64,000 nt of DNA from an uncultured Olsenella sp. (GTDB lineage Bacteria > Actinomycetota > Coriobacteriia > Coriobacteriales > Atopobiaceae): NCBI GenBank assembly GCA_900316105.1, contig ONBR01000009.1:1-64000 (forward strand), given 5' to 3'. The translations under genes and the position numbers were made by a program. This document shows, piece by piece, positions 26,903 to 36,289 of this stretch (positions within the stretch are counted from its first letter, which is position 1; each line of letters opens with the position of its first letter). The notes below the pieces were generated by a model, which saw only the letters and a program-made list of their open reading frames with translations, searched no databases and was not told the origin of the DNA.

Positions 26903-27649
26903 TTGATTAAAGCCATACTCTTTGACCTTGACGACACGCTTCTGGACCTCAACCTCACGGCCTTCATGGGCCGCTACACCCTGGAGCAGTCCAGGGTCCT
27001 CTCGCGCGTGCTGGCCAGGCCCCTCCCCTCCTGCTCCATCGCGCTGGCAAAGGCATACCTGGCCATTGACGCCCAGGACCGAATGGACGGCATGACCAAC
27101 GAGCGACTCCTCTGGAAGGTCCTGGACGAGGATCTGGGCAGCGTCAGCCAGAACGCCAGCCTGCGCAGCGCCCTGGACTACCTGGACCAGGAGGGTGCCA
27201 GGAACTTCAGGGGCGGCCTCGTCCAGGCACGCCCTCGCGAGGGCAACCACGAGGTCATACAGACGGCCAAGGACATGGGCCTCATGGTGGGGCTGGCCAC
27301 CAACCCCTGCTTCAGCCTGGCCGTTGATGATGTCCGGCTTTCGTGGGCCGAGCTCAGCCGCGACCTTTTCGTGGACGTCACCCACATAGGCAACTCCACG
27401 CGCAACAAGCCCAGTGCCCGCTACTATCTGGAGTTCATCTCCCGCCTTGGCCTGACGCCAGAGGAATGCATCATGGTGGGCAACGACGCCCGTAGGGACT
27501 TCTGCAAGCCAGACATCGGGCTCCTCACCGCCTACGTGGGTCATGGCCGTCCCAGACGCAGCATCTTTGAGGGAAACCTCAGCAGCCTGGCACGTCACCT
27601 GCCCGAGCTCGTCGCCACCCTGGACGCCAGGGAAGCCCACCTGCACTGA
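26903..27649 (+). CDS. HAD-family hydrolase
   Basis: A 248-residue haloacid-dehalogenase phosphatase. Motif I is ILFDLDDTLLDL (nucleophile D and acid D), the Thr/Ser motif is within VGLATNP, the Lys lies in TRNKPSARYYLEF and the acidic motif IV is IMVGNDARRDFCKPDIGL. A four-helix cap follows motif I. Substrate unknown; related proteins act on small phosphorylated metabolites. The start is TTG at 26903 with GGGGAGG directly upstream. The following cysteine-degrading gene starts 60 bp later, so they may share a transcript. Confidence 0.85.
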   Translation: MIKAILFDLDDTLLDLNLTAFMGRYTLEQSRVLSRVLARPLPSCSIALAKAYLAIDAQDRMDGMTNERLLWKVLDEDLGSVSQNASLRSALDYLDQEGARNFRGGLVQARPREGNHEVIQTAKDMGLMVGLATNPCFSLAVDDVRLSWAELSRDLFVDVTHIGNSTRNKPSARYYLEFISRLGLTPEECIMVGNDARRDFCKPDIGLLTAYVGHGRPRRSIFEGNLSSLARHLPELVATLDAREAHLH

Positions 27650-27709
27650 TAGCCCACCTTGCCAGCCAGTCCACCTCACCTGCCTACCCTCACCCAAAGG
27701 AGCACTACC

Positions 27710-29029
27710 ATGGATGCCGCCAGCTACCAGAACCACCTGCAGATCCTTCGCGAGGAGCTCGTCTGCGCCCTGGGCTGCACCGAGCCCATAGCCGTGGCCC
27801 TGGCAGCCGCCCTGGCCACGAGGGTACTGGGCTGCGAGCCCGAGCGCCTGGAGGTCTCCTGCTCCGGCAACATCATCAAGAACGTAAAGAGCGTCACGGT
27901 GCCCAACTCCGATGGCATGCGCGGCATTCGTGCAGCCACGGTCCTGGGAGCCATCGGTGGCGATGCCTCGGCTGCATTGGAGGTATTTGAGGGCGTGGGC
28001 CCGCAGGACATCGCCCGCACCAGGGAGCTCCTGGCAGATTCCAGCTATTGCCTGGTCTCACTGGCCCAGGACGTGCCCAACCTCTACGTCCGTGTCATGG
28101 CCCAGGGTCAGGGGCACACGGCGGTTTCCTGCATCCGCGACCGCCACACCAACGTCAGCGAGCTCACCCTGGACGGCAAGGACGCGCGCAGCAGCGTGGC
28201 AGGCAACTCCAGGCAGGAGGAGGCGGACGGGAGCCAGGACAGCACGGCCGACCGCTCGGCCATTACCCTCTCCTCCATCTGGGAGTTTGCCCACACGGCA
28301 AGGCTCGAGGACATCGACGAGCTCATCAGCCAGCAGGTCACACTCAACAAGGCCATATCGGACGAGGGACTCAAGGGCAGCTGGGGCTCCAGCATCGGCG
28401 CCACCCTCCTGCGCAGCAGACCCGAGGACGTCACCTGCAAGGCCCGCGCCGCGGCAGCCGCAGGCTCAGATGCACGAATGAGCGGCTGCCCCCTGCCGGT
28501 CATGATCGTCTGTGGCAGCGGCAACCAGGGCATCACCTGTTCCCTGCCCGTACTGGAGTACGCCCACGACCTCTGGGCGGACCACCAGACTCTGGTGCGT
28601 GCCGTAGCCCTCTCGGACCTGACGGCTGTCCACGTCAAGTACTACATTGGCGAGCTCTCGGCATTCTGCGGGGCGGTCTCCGCGGCATGCGGCGCCGGCG
28701 CCGGCATCTGCTACCTGCGTGGAGGGGACTTCGACGACTACGGGGATACCGTGGTCAACACCCTGGCCAATGTGGGCGGCATCGTCTGCGACGGAGCAAA
28801 GCCCTCCTGCGCGGCAAAGGTCTCCGCGTCGGTGGACGCTGCCATCCTGGCCTGCGACCAGGCCTTTGCAAAGAAGACCTTCCGTGCCGGCGACGGACTG
28901 GTGGGACAGGACCCCGAGGAGACCATCAGGTCCATGGGCTACGTGGGCCGTGTGGGCATGCAGCCCACCGACGTGGAGATTCTCAACATCATGATCGGAA
29001 AGACCGACCTCTCCAATGAGTGCTACTAA
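27710..29029 (+). CDS. CyuA/UPF0597 family L-cysteine desulfidase-like enzyme
   Basis: This 439-residue protein has the hallmark ALGCTEPIAVALAAALA near the N-terminus and SGNIIKNVKSVTVPN, shared by CyuA (YhaM) L-cysteine desulfidases and the alpha chain of iron-sulfur L-serine dehydratases. Later cysteines (CGSGNQGITCSLPV, CGAGAGICYLRGG, GGIVCDGAKPSCAAKV) could ligate an Fe-S cluster. It probably splits L-cysteine to pyruvate, ammonia and sulfide, or an analogous amino acid. A low-complexity insert (NSRQEEADGSQDSTADRS) is unusual. ATG 27710 is preceded by AAAGGAG. Confidence 0.85.
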   Translation: MDAASYQNHLQILREELVCALGCTEPIAVALAAALATRVLGCEPERLEVSCSGNIIKNVKSVTVPNSDGMRGIRAATVLGAIGGDASAALEVFEGVGPQDIARTRELLADSSYCLVSLAQDVPNLYVRVMAQGQGHTAVSCIRDRHTNVSELTLDGKDARSSVAGNSRQEEADGSQDSTADRSAITLSSIWEFAHTARLEDIDELISQQVTLNKAISDEGLKGSWGSSIGATLLRSRPEDVTCKARAAAAAGSDARMSGCPLPVMIVCGSGNQGITCSLPVLEYAHDLWADHQTLVRAVALSDLTAVHVKYYIGELSAFCGAVSAACGAGAGICYLRGGDFDDYGDTVVNTLANVGGIVCDGAKPSCAAKVSASVDAAILACDQAFAKKTFRAGDGLVGQDPEETIRSMGYVGRVGMQPTDVEILNIMIGKTDLSNECY

Positions 29030-29069
29030 GGCACTGCCAGGGTGGCGGAGCTCAGTGCAGCATACAAGA

Positions 29070-29108
29070 AGGGACCCACTTCATGTCTTGAAGTGGGTCC
29101 CTCCTTTT
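29070..29108 (+). terminator. Terminator after the CyuA-like gene
   Basis: A 14-bp stem AGGGACCCACTTCA (29070-29083) pairs with 29089-29102 and is followed by CCTTTT. It lies between convergent genes and can serve both strands. Confidence 0.85.
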
Positions 29109-29141
29109 GAGCTGAGCGAATGCCGCCGCGAGCGGCCAGCC

Positions 29142-29513
29142 TTAGGCAATCACGCGGTAGCCTGCCTCGCTCACCACGTTGCGATAGGCCGCCTCGTCGA
29201 TGGGCTTCTTGGAGCGGACATGGGCCTTGCGGGAGTCCAGGTCCACCGTAGCCCAGGTGCCGTCGATGGAGTCCAGGGCGTTGGTGACGTTCCTCACGCA
29301 GTTGTTGCAGGTCATGCCCGAGATGGTCAGGTCTGCCTGATAGGGATAGTGGCTCTCGTCCGTGTCGCTGATGGTAACGGACTTGAACTTCCTTGCCGCG
29401 GACTTTGCATCGCCCGAGCAGCAGTCCCTCTTGCCCGTGGCAGTACCCAGGGCACGACGAGCGCCCAGGGCGACTCCCACGACGACCAGTGCGATGATGA
29501 TGACGTTGACCAT
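29142..29513 (-). CDS. Membrane-anchored heavy-metal-associated domain protein
   Basis: A 123-residue protein with one N-terminal membrane helix (VNVIIIALVVVGVALGA), a basic linker with a CC pair (RDCCSGDAKSAARKFK) and a C-terminal HMA domain with the metal motif GMTCNNC, ending EAGYRVIA. It would hold copper(I) at the membrane and hand it to, or take it from, a P-type ATPase such as CopA. ATG 29513 has GGGAGG upstream. The promoter carries a CsoR-like operator (29584-29600), so it is probably copper-induced with the distant csoR-copA operon. Confidence 0.85.
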   Translation of the reverse strand: MVNVIIIALVVVGVALGARRALGTATGKRDCCSGDAKSAARKFKSVTISDTDESHYPYQADLTISGMTCNNCVRNVTNALDSIDGTWATVDLDSRKAHVRSKKPIDEAAYRNVVSEAGYRVIA

Positions 29514-29580
29514 GCGAAATGACCTCCCAGTTCTGGGCCAGGCGACGGACGACACCGCACCCGGCAAGTTTTCCAAGGAA

Positions 29581-29600
29581 AGTATACCCCAATGAGGTAT
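29581..29600 (-). promoter_or_regulatory. CsoR-type operator overlapping a -10 box
   Basis: On the minus strand ATACCTCATTGGGGTATA matches the csoR promoter motif (TACCnnnnnGGGGTATA). The inverted arms ATACC and GGTAT span 29584-29600, and TATACT (29586-29581) is a good -10 for the HMA gene. Confidence 0.6.
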
Positions 29601-29676
29601 CTGAGAGGCCATATTCGTTAGATAAGGGCAACTTTTTTCACAACGCAGGCACAGACGGCACCGAGGAAGTCCGACC

Positions 29677-30228
29677 CTAGTCCTCGCGGAAGAAGCCCCG
29701 GTCCTCCTTGAGGGGACCCAGCTCCCCGTCGGCCGACTGGGTGGCCAGCTGGTCACAGCGCTCGTTGAGCTCCGTGCCGGCATGGCCCTTGACCCAGACC
29801 CAGTCGATGTCGTGTTTCTTGCTCAGGCCCAGGAGGCGCTTCCACAGGTCGGGGTTCTTCACAGGCTGCTTTGACGCCGTCTTCCAGCCGCGCTTGACCC
29901 AGCCCCAGACCCAGCCTTTCTTGAAGGCGTTGATCACGTACTGGGAGTCGGAGTGAAGCTCCACCTTGCAGGGGCGCTTGAGCGACTCCAGGGCCGTGAT
30001 GACCGCCAAGAGTTCCATGCGGTTGTTGGTCGTACAGCGGTAGCCCTGGCTGAGCTCCCGCCTGTGCTCCTTGCCCGCTGGGTCGGTGTACAAAAGGACC
30101 GCCCCGTAGCCGCCAGGACCGGGGTTGCCCCTGGATGACCCATCCGTCCAGATGACCACGACAGGCTTGCCAGGCTCGCTGACCACGGCTGCGGGATGCT
30201 CCGCCGAAAACTCCTCGAAGCTCGCCAT
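29677..30228 (-). CDS. rnhA: Ribonuclease HI
   Basis: RNase HI (183 aa) degrades RNA in RNA:DNA hybrids. Catalytic carboxylates: D in [19 protein letters not shown] in [16 protein letters not shown] in [12 protein letters not shown] and D in NERCDQLA; the handle region [25 protein letters not shown] is present, as is VWVKGHAG. About 20 extra N-terminal residues precede the core. Its ATG overlaps the polA TAA by one base (TAATG), so translation is coupled, which fits a shared role in primer removal. Confidence 0.97.
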   Translation of the reverse strand: MASFEEFSAEHPAAVVSEPGKPVVVIWTDGSSRGNPGPGGYGAVLLYTDPAGKEHRRELSQGYRCTTNNRMELLAVITALESLKRPCKVELHSDSQYVINAFKKGWVWGWVKRGWKTASKQPVKNPDLWKRLLGLSKKHDIDWVWVKGHAGTELNERCDQLATQSADGELGPLKEDRGFFRED

Positions 30229-32933
30229 TACTTGGCCTCCGCCCAGTTGGTCCCATAGCTGACCTCGGCAATCAGGGGCACGCGAAGCTGGACGACCCCC
30301 TCCATGGTCTCCTTGACCAGGGTGGACAGGGCCTCCACCTCGTCCTCGGGCACCTCGAAGTCCAGTTCGTCGTGAATCTGCAGAACGAGCTTGGACCTGA
30401 GTCCCTCGTCCCGCATACGCTCGGCCACCTGAATCATGGCGATTTTGATGATGTCGGCGGCGCTGCCCTGCATGGGGTGGTTCATGGCCGTGCGCTCGGC
30501 GAAGCTGCGAAGCTGGAAGTTCTTGCTGTGGATGTCCTTGGTGTAGCGGCGACGGCCGTACATGGTCTGGGCATAGCCCAGCTTGCGGGCGGACTCGATA
30601 CTCCCATCCAGATAGGCGCGGACGCCTGGATAGGCATCGAAGTAGCGGTCAATCATCTCCTGTGCCTCTGCGCGGGGGATCTTGAGCGAGGTCGCCAGGC
30701 CATAGGCCTGCTGGCCGTAGACGATGCCAAAGTTGACGGCCTTGGCACGGCTCCTCAGCTGGGGCGTGACCTCCTCCACGGGCACACCAAAGACACGGGC
30801 GGCCGTGGCGCGGTGGAAGTCGGCACCAGAGTTGAAGGCAGCCACCAGGTGCTCGTCGGCAGACAGGTGGGCCAGAAGGCGGAGCTCGATCTGGGAGTAG
30901 TCACATGCCAGAAAGACCGAGCCCTCGGGCACGGTGAAGGCAGTGCGCACGCGATGACCCAGCTCGGAACGGGTGGGGATGTTCTGAAGGTTGGGGTCGG
31001 AGCTGGACAGACGACCCGTCGCGGCAACGGTCTGGTTGAGGGTCGTGTGGATCCTACCGTCACCGCGAATATCCGCAGGCAGGGCATCCAGATAGGTGCT
31101 CTTTATCTTTGCGCGCTCGCGGTAGTCCAGGACCTCCTGGACGCGCTCGTCCCTTGCGGCTAGGTCGCCCAGGGTCTTTGCGTTGGTGGAATAGAAGCCC
31201 TTCTTGGTCTTCTTGAGCCCGACGGTGGGAAGCTCCCACACGTCAAAGAGGATGTGGGAGAGCTGCTGGGGCGAATCCAGATTGAAGTCCTCCCCCGCCT
31301 TCTCCTTTATGTCCGAGACCATGGCGTCGACCTCGGCACCCAGGTCCAGGGACTGCTTCTCCAGAATCGATGGGTCCACGGAGAGACCCGTGCGCTCCAT
31401 CTTGAGCAGGACGGGCAAAAGTGGCATCTCCAGGTGCTGGAAGAGCTCCTGGCAGCCCTCCTCTGCCAGCCGCTTCTGCTGGGCAGGCATGAGTTCGCGG
31501 ACGACCCAGGCATCGATGGCCTCCTGGGGAAGCTCGTTGGTGGGCTCGGGAAGGGCGCTGCCCAGGAGATCGGGCGCCAGGTCCTTGGGGGCAAAGGAGC
31601 TCCGCTCGCTCTGGAGCAGGTACTCCGCCACCGAAGTGTCAAAGATCCTCTCGTAGTCAACATCCTCGGGCTCGAAGGACGCCTCCACCGAAGAGTCCAG
31701 GGGGCAGGCCAGGTGAAGGACGTCCTTCACGTCTGCAGAGACGATCCGCCCCTGGGCAACTAGCTGGGCCAGAGCGGCCTGGGCCATGGGTCCCTCCAGC
31801 TTCACCAGGTCCTGACCAGCAGCCAGCCAGAGGGCAGGCTGGGGCTCCGCGTCAAAGAGCGACGTCTGCCCCTTCTTTGCCTTCGGCTGCTCCACAGCGG
31901 CGCCGATCCATTGGTCCTTGCCAAGCTCGGCGGCCAGGGTCGCCAGGGCATCGTCGCCCACCTTGGGCGCGGGAAGCTCGATGGCCGAGGTCTCTGGCGC
32001 CGCCTCATCTGCGGCGGCAATGGCATCGGAGCCCTCCAGTCGGACCAGGCGCCTGGTCATCCCCGTAAAGCCCAGCTCCGAGAAGGCCTTGGTGACCTCC
32101 ACCGGATCGAAGGTCGGGAACTTGGCATCCTCCAGCTTCACGTCGATGGGGGCATCCTTGCGGATGGTAGCGATCTTGCGACTCAGGAGGGCATCGTCGA
32201 CATGGGCGCGCAGGTTCTCGCCCATCTTGCCCTTGACCTCGTCGGCATGGGCGATGACCTCGTCCAGGTTGCCGTACTTGACGATCAGGGCCGAGGCCTT
32301 CTTTGGGCCGATGCCGGGAACGCCGGGGATGTTGTCAGAGGAGTCGCCCTTCAGGCCGTAGAAGTCCGGAACGAGCTCGGGGGTGATGCCGTGATAGAGG
32401 TCGTCCACGGACTCGGGAGTCATGATCTGGACCTCACTGACGCCCTTCTTTGTGGAGACGATCCTCACATGGTCGGTGGCCAGCTGGTACATGTCACGGT
32501 CACCCGTGAAGAGGTACATGTCATAGCCTGCCTCTTCGCCCTGACGGGCCAGGGTACCCAGGATGTCGTCGCCCTCCCAGCCCGGGCACTCCACGACGGG
32601 AACGTCCAGGGAGCGAAGGAGGTCCTTGACCATGGGGAACTGCTCGTGCAGGGCGGGATCCATGGGTGGGCGCTGGGCCTTGTACTGGGGCAGCATGTCG
32701 ATGCGGACCTGGGGCTTGCCCTTGTCGAAGGCGCAGATGACGCCGTCCGGCTTGAAGGACTCCACGAGCTTGATGAACATGTTGAAGAAGCCAAAGAGGG
32801 CATTGGTCGCCCTGCCGTCCGGAGCACTCATGGGCTGGCGGATGGCATGGAAGGCGCGATGCATGAGCGAGTTGCCGTCGATGACCGCGATGACGCGATG
32901 CTTGGGCTCGGTGGCGTTTGAAGTGTCTGACAC
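30228..32933 (-). CDS. polA: DNA polymerase I
   Basis: Pol I (901 aa) fills gaps and removes RNA primers. N-terminal 5'-3' exonuclease: [51 protein letters not shown] and [11 protein letters not shown]. The middle 3'-5' exonuclease-like domain is degenerate (no clear DxE), so proofreading is likely absent. The polymerase has motif [18 protein letters not shown], motif [19 protein letters not shown] and motif [18 protein letters not shown]. The start is probably GTG at 32933 ([13 protein letters not shown]) after GGGGGT; the upstream open frame has no ribosome binding site. Confidence 0.97.
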   Translation of the reverse strand: MSDTSNATEPKHRVIAVIDGNSLMHRAFHAIRQPMSAPDGRATNALFGFFNMFIKLVESFKPDGVICAFDKGKPQVRIDMLPQYKAQRPPMDPALHEQFPMVKDLLRSLDVPVVECPGWEGDDILGTLARQGEEAGYDMYLFTGDRDMYQLATDHVRIVSTKKGVSEVQIMTPESVDDLYHGITPELVPDFYGLKGDSSDNIPGVPGIGPKKASALIVKYGNLDEVIAHADEVKGKMGENLRAHVDDALLSRKIATIRKDAPIDVKLEDAKFPTFDPVEVTKAFSELGFTGMTRRLVRLEGSDAIAAADEAAPETSAIELPAPKVGDDALATLAAELGKDQWIGAAVEQPKAKKGQTSLFDAEPQPALWLAAGQDLVKLEGPMAQAALAQLVAQGRIVSADVKDVLHLACPLDSSVEASFEPEDVDYERIFDTSVAEYLLQSERSSFAPKDLAPDLLGSALPEPTNELPQEAIDAWVVRELMPAQQKRLAEEGCQELFQHLEMPLLPVLLKMERTGLSVDPSILEKQSLDLGAEVDAMVSDIKEKAGEDFNLDSPQQLSHILFDVWELPTVGLKKTKKGFYSTNAKTLGDLAARDERVQEVLDYRERAKIKSTYLDALPADIRGDGRIHTTLNQTVAATGRLSSSDPNLQNIPTRSELGHRVRTAFTVPEGSVFLACDYSQIELRLLAHLSADEHLVAAFNSGADFHRATAARVFGVPVEEVTPQLRSRAKAVNFGIVYGQQAYGLATSLKIPRAEAQEMIDRYFDAYPGVRAYLDGSIESARKLGYAQTMYGRRRYTKDIHSKNFQLRSFAERTAMNHPMQGSAADIIKIAMIQVAERMRDEGLRSKLVLQIHDELDFEVPEDEVEALSTLVKETMEGVVQLRVPLIAEVSYGTNWAEAK

Positions 32934-33149
32934 GGTGCTACCCCCGTCTGTCGTATGTGAACGGCTCCTATTGTAACCGCCAGGGCAGACATGCACGGGA
33001 ACAGCTACCGGGCCCTGACCCTCGGGACGGCCCACACTCCCCCCACGCCCTGGTCAGCATCTGTATCCAGGTCGTAACCCAAGCCTTACCGTCCCCTGAT
33101 ATTGCCAGGGTAGATTTGAACAAAGAAGAGCAGGATTAGGGAGGTCGCC

Positions 33150-33332
33150 ATGTCAGAGATTACACAGGTATTACTGGAGCTGGCGATTTACTTTGCCATC
33201 GTCGGCGTCGTTGGCGTCTGCACCTGGGTCGAGCTCAAGCATGAGCATGCCAAGCGGCATCAGCGGGAAAAGCACCAGCGGAAAAAGCACCAGGCGGGCC
33301 AGGCGGGCCACCACTTCCTCGCCGCACAGTAA
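33150..33332 (+). CDS. Small His/Lys-rich membrane peptide
   Basis: A 60-residue protein with a single helix (VLLELAIYFAIVGVVGVCTWVEL) and a C-terminal tail made almost wholly of His, Lys, Arg and Gln (KHEHAKRHQREKHQRKKH). GGGAGG stands 6 nt before the ATG, and a strong terminator-like hairpin follows, so it looks like a genuine monocistronic gene. The tail could bind metal, nucleic acid or acidic lipids; no family recognised. Upstream gap 32934-33149 carries a small CCCTG...CAGGG hairpin and the promoter. Confidence 0.65.
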   Translation: MSEITQVLLELAIYFAIVGVVGVCTWVELKHEHAKRHQREKHQRKKHQAGQAGHHFLAAQ

Positions 33333-33357
33333 TCTGGCATGTCGAAAGGGCTTGTCG

Positions 33358-33421
33358 TGTGCCGAAAGGGGTAGCCCCTTTCGGCACATTTTGTGTCGCA
33401 GGAGGCTACCCCCCTGCGACA
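33358..33421. repeat. Two stacked hairpins, terminator/REP-like
   Basis: TGTGCCGAAAGGGG (33358-33371) pairs perfectly with 33375-33388 around TAG and is followed by TTTTGTG. A second hairpin TGTCGCAGG (33394-33402) with CCTGCGACA (33413-33421) follows, and a third half-copy (CCCCCTGCGACA) comes next. They separate the small gene (+) from the end of phoR (-) and probably terminate both. Confidence 0.75.
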
Positions 33422-33443
33422 ACCCCCTGCGACACACCTTTCG

Positions 33444-34928
33444 TCACGCCATTCGACTGGAGGGGAAGGTCACCTGGATGGTCGTTCCCTTGCCCAGCTC
33501 GCTGGAGAGGTTGACCGTGGCGTCATGGGCCGTGGCGGAATGCTTCACAATGGCCAGCCCCAGACCCGTACCACCACTCGCGCGAGAACGGCTCTTGTGT
33601 ACGCGGTAGAAGCGCTCGAAAACCTTGTCCTGGGAGTCGGCCGGGATGCCCACGCCCGTATCGCTCACGCGCACGAATGGCGATCCCAAGGGCCACTGTT
33701 CGCTGGCCTCATCGGCCGCGGCCTTGTTGGGCGCCCCCTCGACGTAGTTCCCGTTCACATCCATGCCGATCCTTCCGCAGCTTATGCGGACCAAGCCACC
33801 CTTCTTGTTGTAGCGGATGGCGTTGCTCACCAGGTTTCCCACCAGCTCGTCCAGGAGGCGCGGATAACCATCGATCATCACGGAATAACCCTCCAACACC
33901 ACATGGACATCCATCTGCCTGGCCTTGTGCTGGTACCTCTCCATCACATCTCGGCAAATCACGCGCAGGTCGCAGGGCTGCGAGGAGCCCAGGAGCACCA
34001 TGTCCTTGGACCTCTCCGACTCGTCCAGCTTCGAGAGTGTCAGGATGTCCGAGACCAGATTGGACAGGTGCTGGGACTCCTTGTAGATGCGGTTGGCAAA
34101 GTCGCCCACGTCCTCGGGTCGCACGAGACCTTCGCGGATGAGCTCCGAGGCGCCGGAAATGGAGGCGATGGGCGTCTTTAGCTCGTGGGTGACGTTTGCC
34201 GTGAACTCCTGGCGCATCATGTCCGCATCGCGGAGCATATCCATCTGGCGCTCCAGCTGGGTCTGCTGTTCGCGCAGGTGGTCCACCAGGGGTTCCAGCT
34301 CCTTGTAGGGCGAGACCCTGTCTGGTTTGGAGGGATCGATGTCCAGAATCGGCTGTACCAGCTTGCGTGACACGAACAGCGACACAAGCCAGCTCAGGGC
34401 AGCCAAGAGGACAATCAGAAGGGCAACCCAACCCGCATATGACCCCAGCTGGGCCAGGACGCCAGCCCGGTCCTCAGACAGGCGTAGGACCGATCCATCA
34501 TCCAGGCTAATCGACTCATAGATGGACACGTAGCCCACCGTGGGGCTTTGTCTCTCTGCCGAGCCGCGGCCCGTGGCCATGGCGCTGGCAATCTCCGGCC
34601 TGTCCTTGTGATTAGGCATCTCGGCGGGATTGGCCTCATTGTCAAAGAGAACGGTGCCATCGGGGGCAACCAGTGTCGCTCGCTCCTCGTCAAAGTCGAG
34701 CATCTTGAGGCTCTGGACATCATCGCTAGATTCATTGAGGTACGAAGAGAGTACCCAACACTCACGCCCCAACTGCGAGTGCGCGTCCGAAATCAGGGAC
34801 CTCTGCATAATCAAAGTCACCACCGCCGTGACAACCAGTGTGGCTACCACGGCGACGGTGACAAACCCAAGAAAGACACGCCGCTGAAGCGACCTTTCCG
34901 ATTTCTCCTCTAGGCGAAGCTGGTTCAC
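33444..34928 (-). CDS. phoR: PhoR-type sensor histidine kinase
   Basis: A 494-residue membrane kinase: TM1 about residues 20-42 (FVTVAVVATLVVTAVVTLI), an extracytoplasmic sensor of about 120 residues, TM2 (WVALLIVLLAALSWLVSLFV), a linker, the HisKA dimerisation domain with H in FTANVTHELKTPIASISGASE, and the ATPase with N box LLDELVGNLVSNAIRYNKKG, G1 VSDTGVGIP, F box VFERFYRV and G2 GGTGLGLAIVK. With PhoB it senses phosphate shortage through the Pst transporter and PhoU. It is the last gene of the pst-pho operon, 4 bp after phoB. Confidence 0.93.
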   Translation of the reverse strand: MNQLRLEEKSERSLQRRVFLGFVTVAVVATLVVTAVVTLIMQRSLISDAHSQLGRECWVLSSYLNESSDDVQSLKMLDFDEERATLVAPDGTVLFDNEANPAEMPNHKDRPEIASAMATGRGSAERQSPTVGYVSIYESISLDDGSVLRLSEDRAGVLAQLGSYAGWVALLIVLLAALSWLVSLFVSRKLVQPILDIDPSKPDRVSPYKELEPLVDHLREQQTQLERQMDMLRDADMMRQEFTANVTHELKTPIASISGASELIREGLVRPEDVGDFANRIYKESQHLSNLVSDILTLSKLDESERSKDMVLLGSSQPCDLRVICRDVMERYQHKARQMDVHVVLEGYSVMIDGYPRLLDELVGNLVSNAIRYNKKGGLVRISCGRIGMDVNGNYVEGAPNKAAADEASEQWPLGSPFVRVSDTGVGIPADSQDKVFERFYRVHKSRSRASGGTGLGLAIVKHSATAHDATVNLSSELGKGTTIQVTFPSSRMA

Positions 34929-34932
34929 GAAG

Positions 34933-35634
34933 CTAACCCTTCATGCGATAGCCGACACCACGAACCGTCTCGATCAGGTCCGCATGGTCGCCGAGCTTTG
35001 CACGCAGCTGCTGGACGTGAACGTCCACGGTACGGGAGCCACCGTCGAACTCCCAGCCCCAAACGCGCTGGAGCAGGACCTCACGGCTAAAGACCTCACC
35101 CGGGGAGCGCATCAGGAACTCCAGGAGGTCGAACTCTCGCATGGTCAGCGAGAGCTCCTTCCCGTCCAGGGTGACTTCTCGCTTGCTGGGCCAGAGCATC
35201 AGGGGTCCCACGGTCAGGCACTGGGGCTCGTGGTCCTCCTTGCTCATGCCGGCACGACGGAGGAGGGCACGGACGCGCGAGACCATCTCCATCATGCCGA
35301 AGGGCTTTGCCAAATAGTCGTCGGCACCCTCGTCCAGGGCACGCACGGTATCAAGCTCAGTGTCCTTTGCCGTCAGCATCATGATGGGCACGTGCGAAAG
35401 ACCTGGGGTCTTGCGCAGACGCTTCAGGATGGTCAAGCCATCGGTACCAGGGAGCATGATATCGAGAAGGACCGCATCAGGGATGCGGTCCTCGCATGCT
35501 ACGCTGAACTCGGCATCATCACGGAAACCAACTGCCTCGATGCCTGCCTGGTGCAGGGCATAGACGGTAAGCTCCCGGATGTTGTCATCATCCTCTACGT
35601 AGTAAACCACGCTTGTATCACTCTGCCTTATCAT
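34933..35634 (-). CDS. phoB: PhoB-type response regulator
   Basis: PhoB-like regulator (233 aa). The receiver has acidic pocket YYVEDDDN, phospho-acceptor D in VLLDIMLPGTDGL, T in MMLTAKD and K in YLAKPFG. The C-terminal OmpR-type winged helix reads LTMREFDLLEFLMRSPGEVFSREVL and GSRTVDVHVQQLRAKLGD, ending VRGVGYRMKG. It should activate phosphate-starvation genes, including this operon. The start overlaps the end of phoU by 17 bp. Confidence 0.95.
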   Translation of the reverse strand: MIRQSDTSVVYYVEDDDNIRELTVYALHQAGIEAVGFRDDAEFSVACEDRIPDAVLLDIMLPGTDGLTILKRLRKTPGLSHVPIMMLTAKDTELDTVRALDEGADDYLAKPFGMMEMVSRVRALLRRAGMSKEDHEPQCLTVGPLMLWPSKREVTLDGKELSLTMREFDLLEFLMRSPGEVFSREVLLQRVWGWEFDGGSRTVDVHVQQLRAKLGDHADLIETVRGVGYRMKG

Positions 35635-36289
35635 CGCCAGTGTGCTCGCCCGTCACGCGGAAGACGGCCCAGTAGGCAATGGCCTTCGAGCAATCGCCGA
35701 TGCGCTCGAAGTACTTGGCAACCATCAGAAGCTCAGGAAGGTACTTGGGCTTGACGGTGGCATCGCGAATCAGCTGGACGAGCTTTTCCTCACTTGTAGT
35801 ATAGAGCTCGTTGACGCGTTCGTCCCTCTTGATGACGTCAGTTGCAAGGTCGAGGTCCTTTTCCAGGAAGGCCTTGACGGAGTCGGACAGCATCTGGGCA
35901 GTGACATTGGAGAGTTCAGTGAACTCGGCAGAGAGGTGCTCGGTCTTCTCCGTGGGGACGCCCTCCAGGAGGTACATGGCATCGCGAGTCATGCCGTCCA
36001 CATGGGAGAGGTCGCTGACAACGCGGAAGGAGCTGGTGATGAAGCGGAAGTCGTCGCCAACGAGGGGCTGTTGGAGGAGCATGACGTCAAAGCAGGTCTG
36101 CTCGATGGAGTAGCTCAGGCGCCTCTCCTCCTTGCGACCACCGATGACGCCCTTGGCAACGCCCATGTCGCCCTTGGCGCCCAGGTCGATGGCGCGGATG
36201 TCCGAGGTGGTCTTGTCGGCCAGGCGAATCAGAAGGTCCCTGACCTCGTTGAGCTGCTCAGTGAACTTGGTGCGCGTTGTGTAAGTCAT
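35618..36289 (-). CDS. phoU: Phosphate signalling regulator PhoU
   Basis: PhoU (223 aa) is an all-helical protein with two three-helix bundles that couples the PstSCAB transporter to PhoR and silences signalling when phosphate is plentiful. Typical acidic metal-binding positions appear in RDERVNELYTTSEE and in the first bundle (RAIDLGAKGDMGVAKGV). DLSHVDGMTRDAMYLLEG and LLMVAKYFERIGDCSKAIAYW are family-like. The start overlaps the last base of the upstream pstB. Confidence 0.92.
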   Translation of the reverse strand: MTYTTRTKFTEQLNEVRDLLIRLADKTTSDIRAIDLGAKGDMGVAKGVIGGRKEERRLSYSIEQTCFDVMLLQQPLVGDDFRFITSSFRVVSDLSHVDGMTRDAMYLLEGVPTEKTEHLSAEFTELSNVTAQMLSDSVKAFLEKDLDLATDVIKRDERVNELYTTSEEKLVQLIRDATVKPKYLPELLMVAKYFERIGDCSKAIAYWAVFRVTGEHTGDDKAE

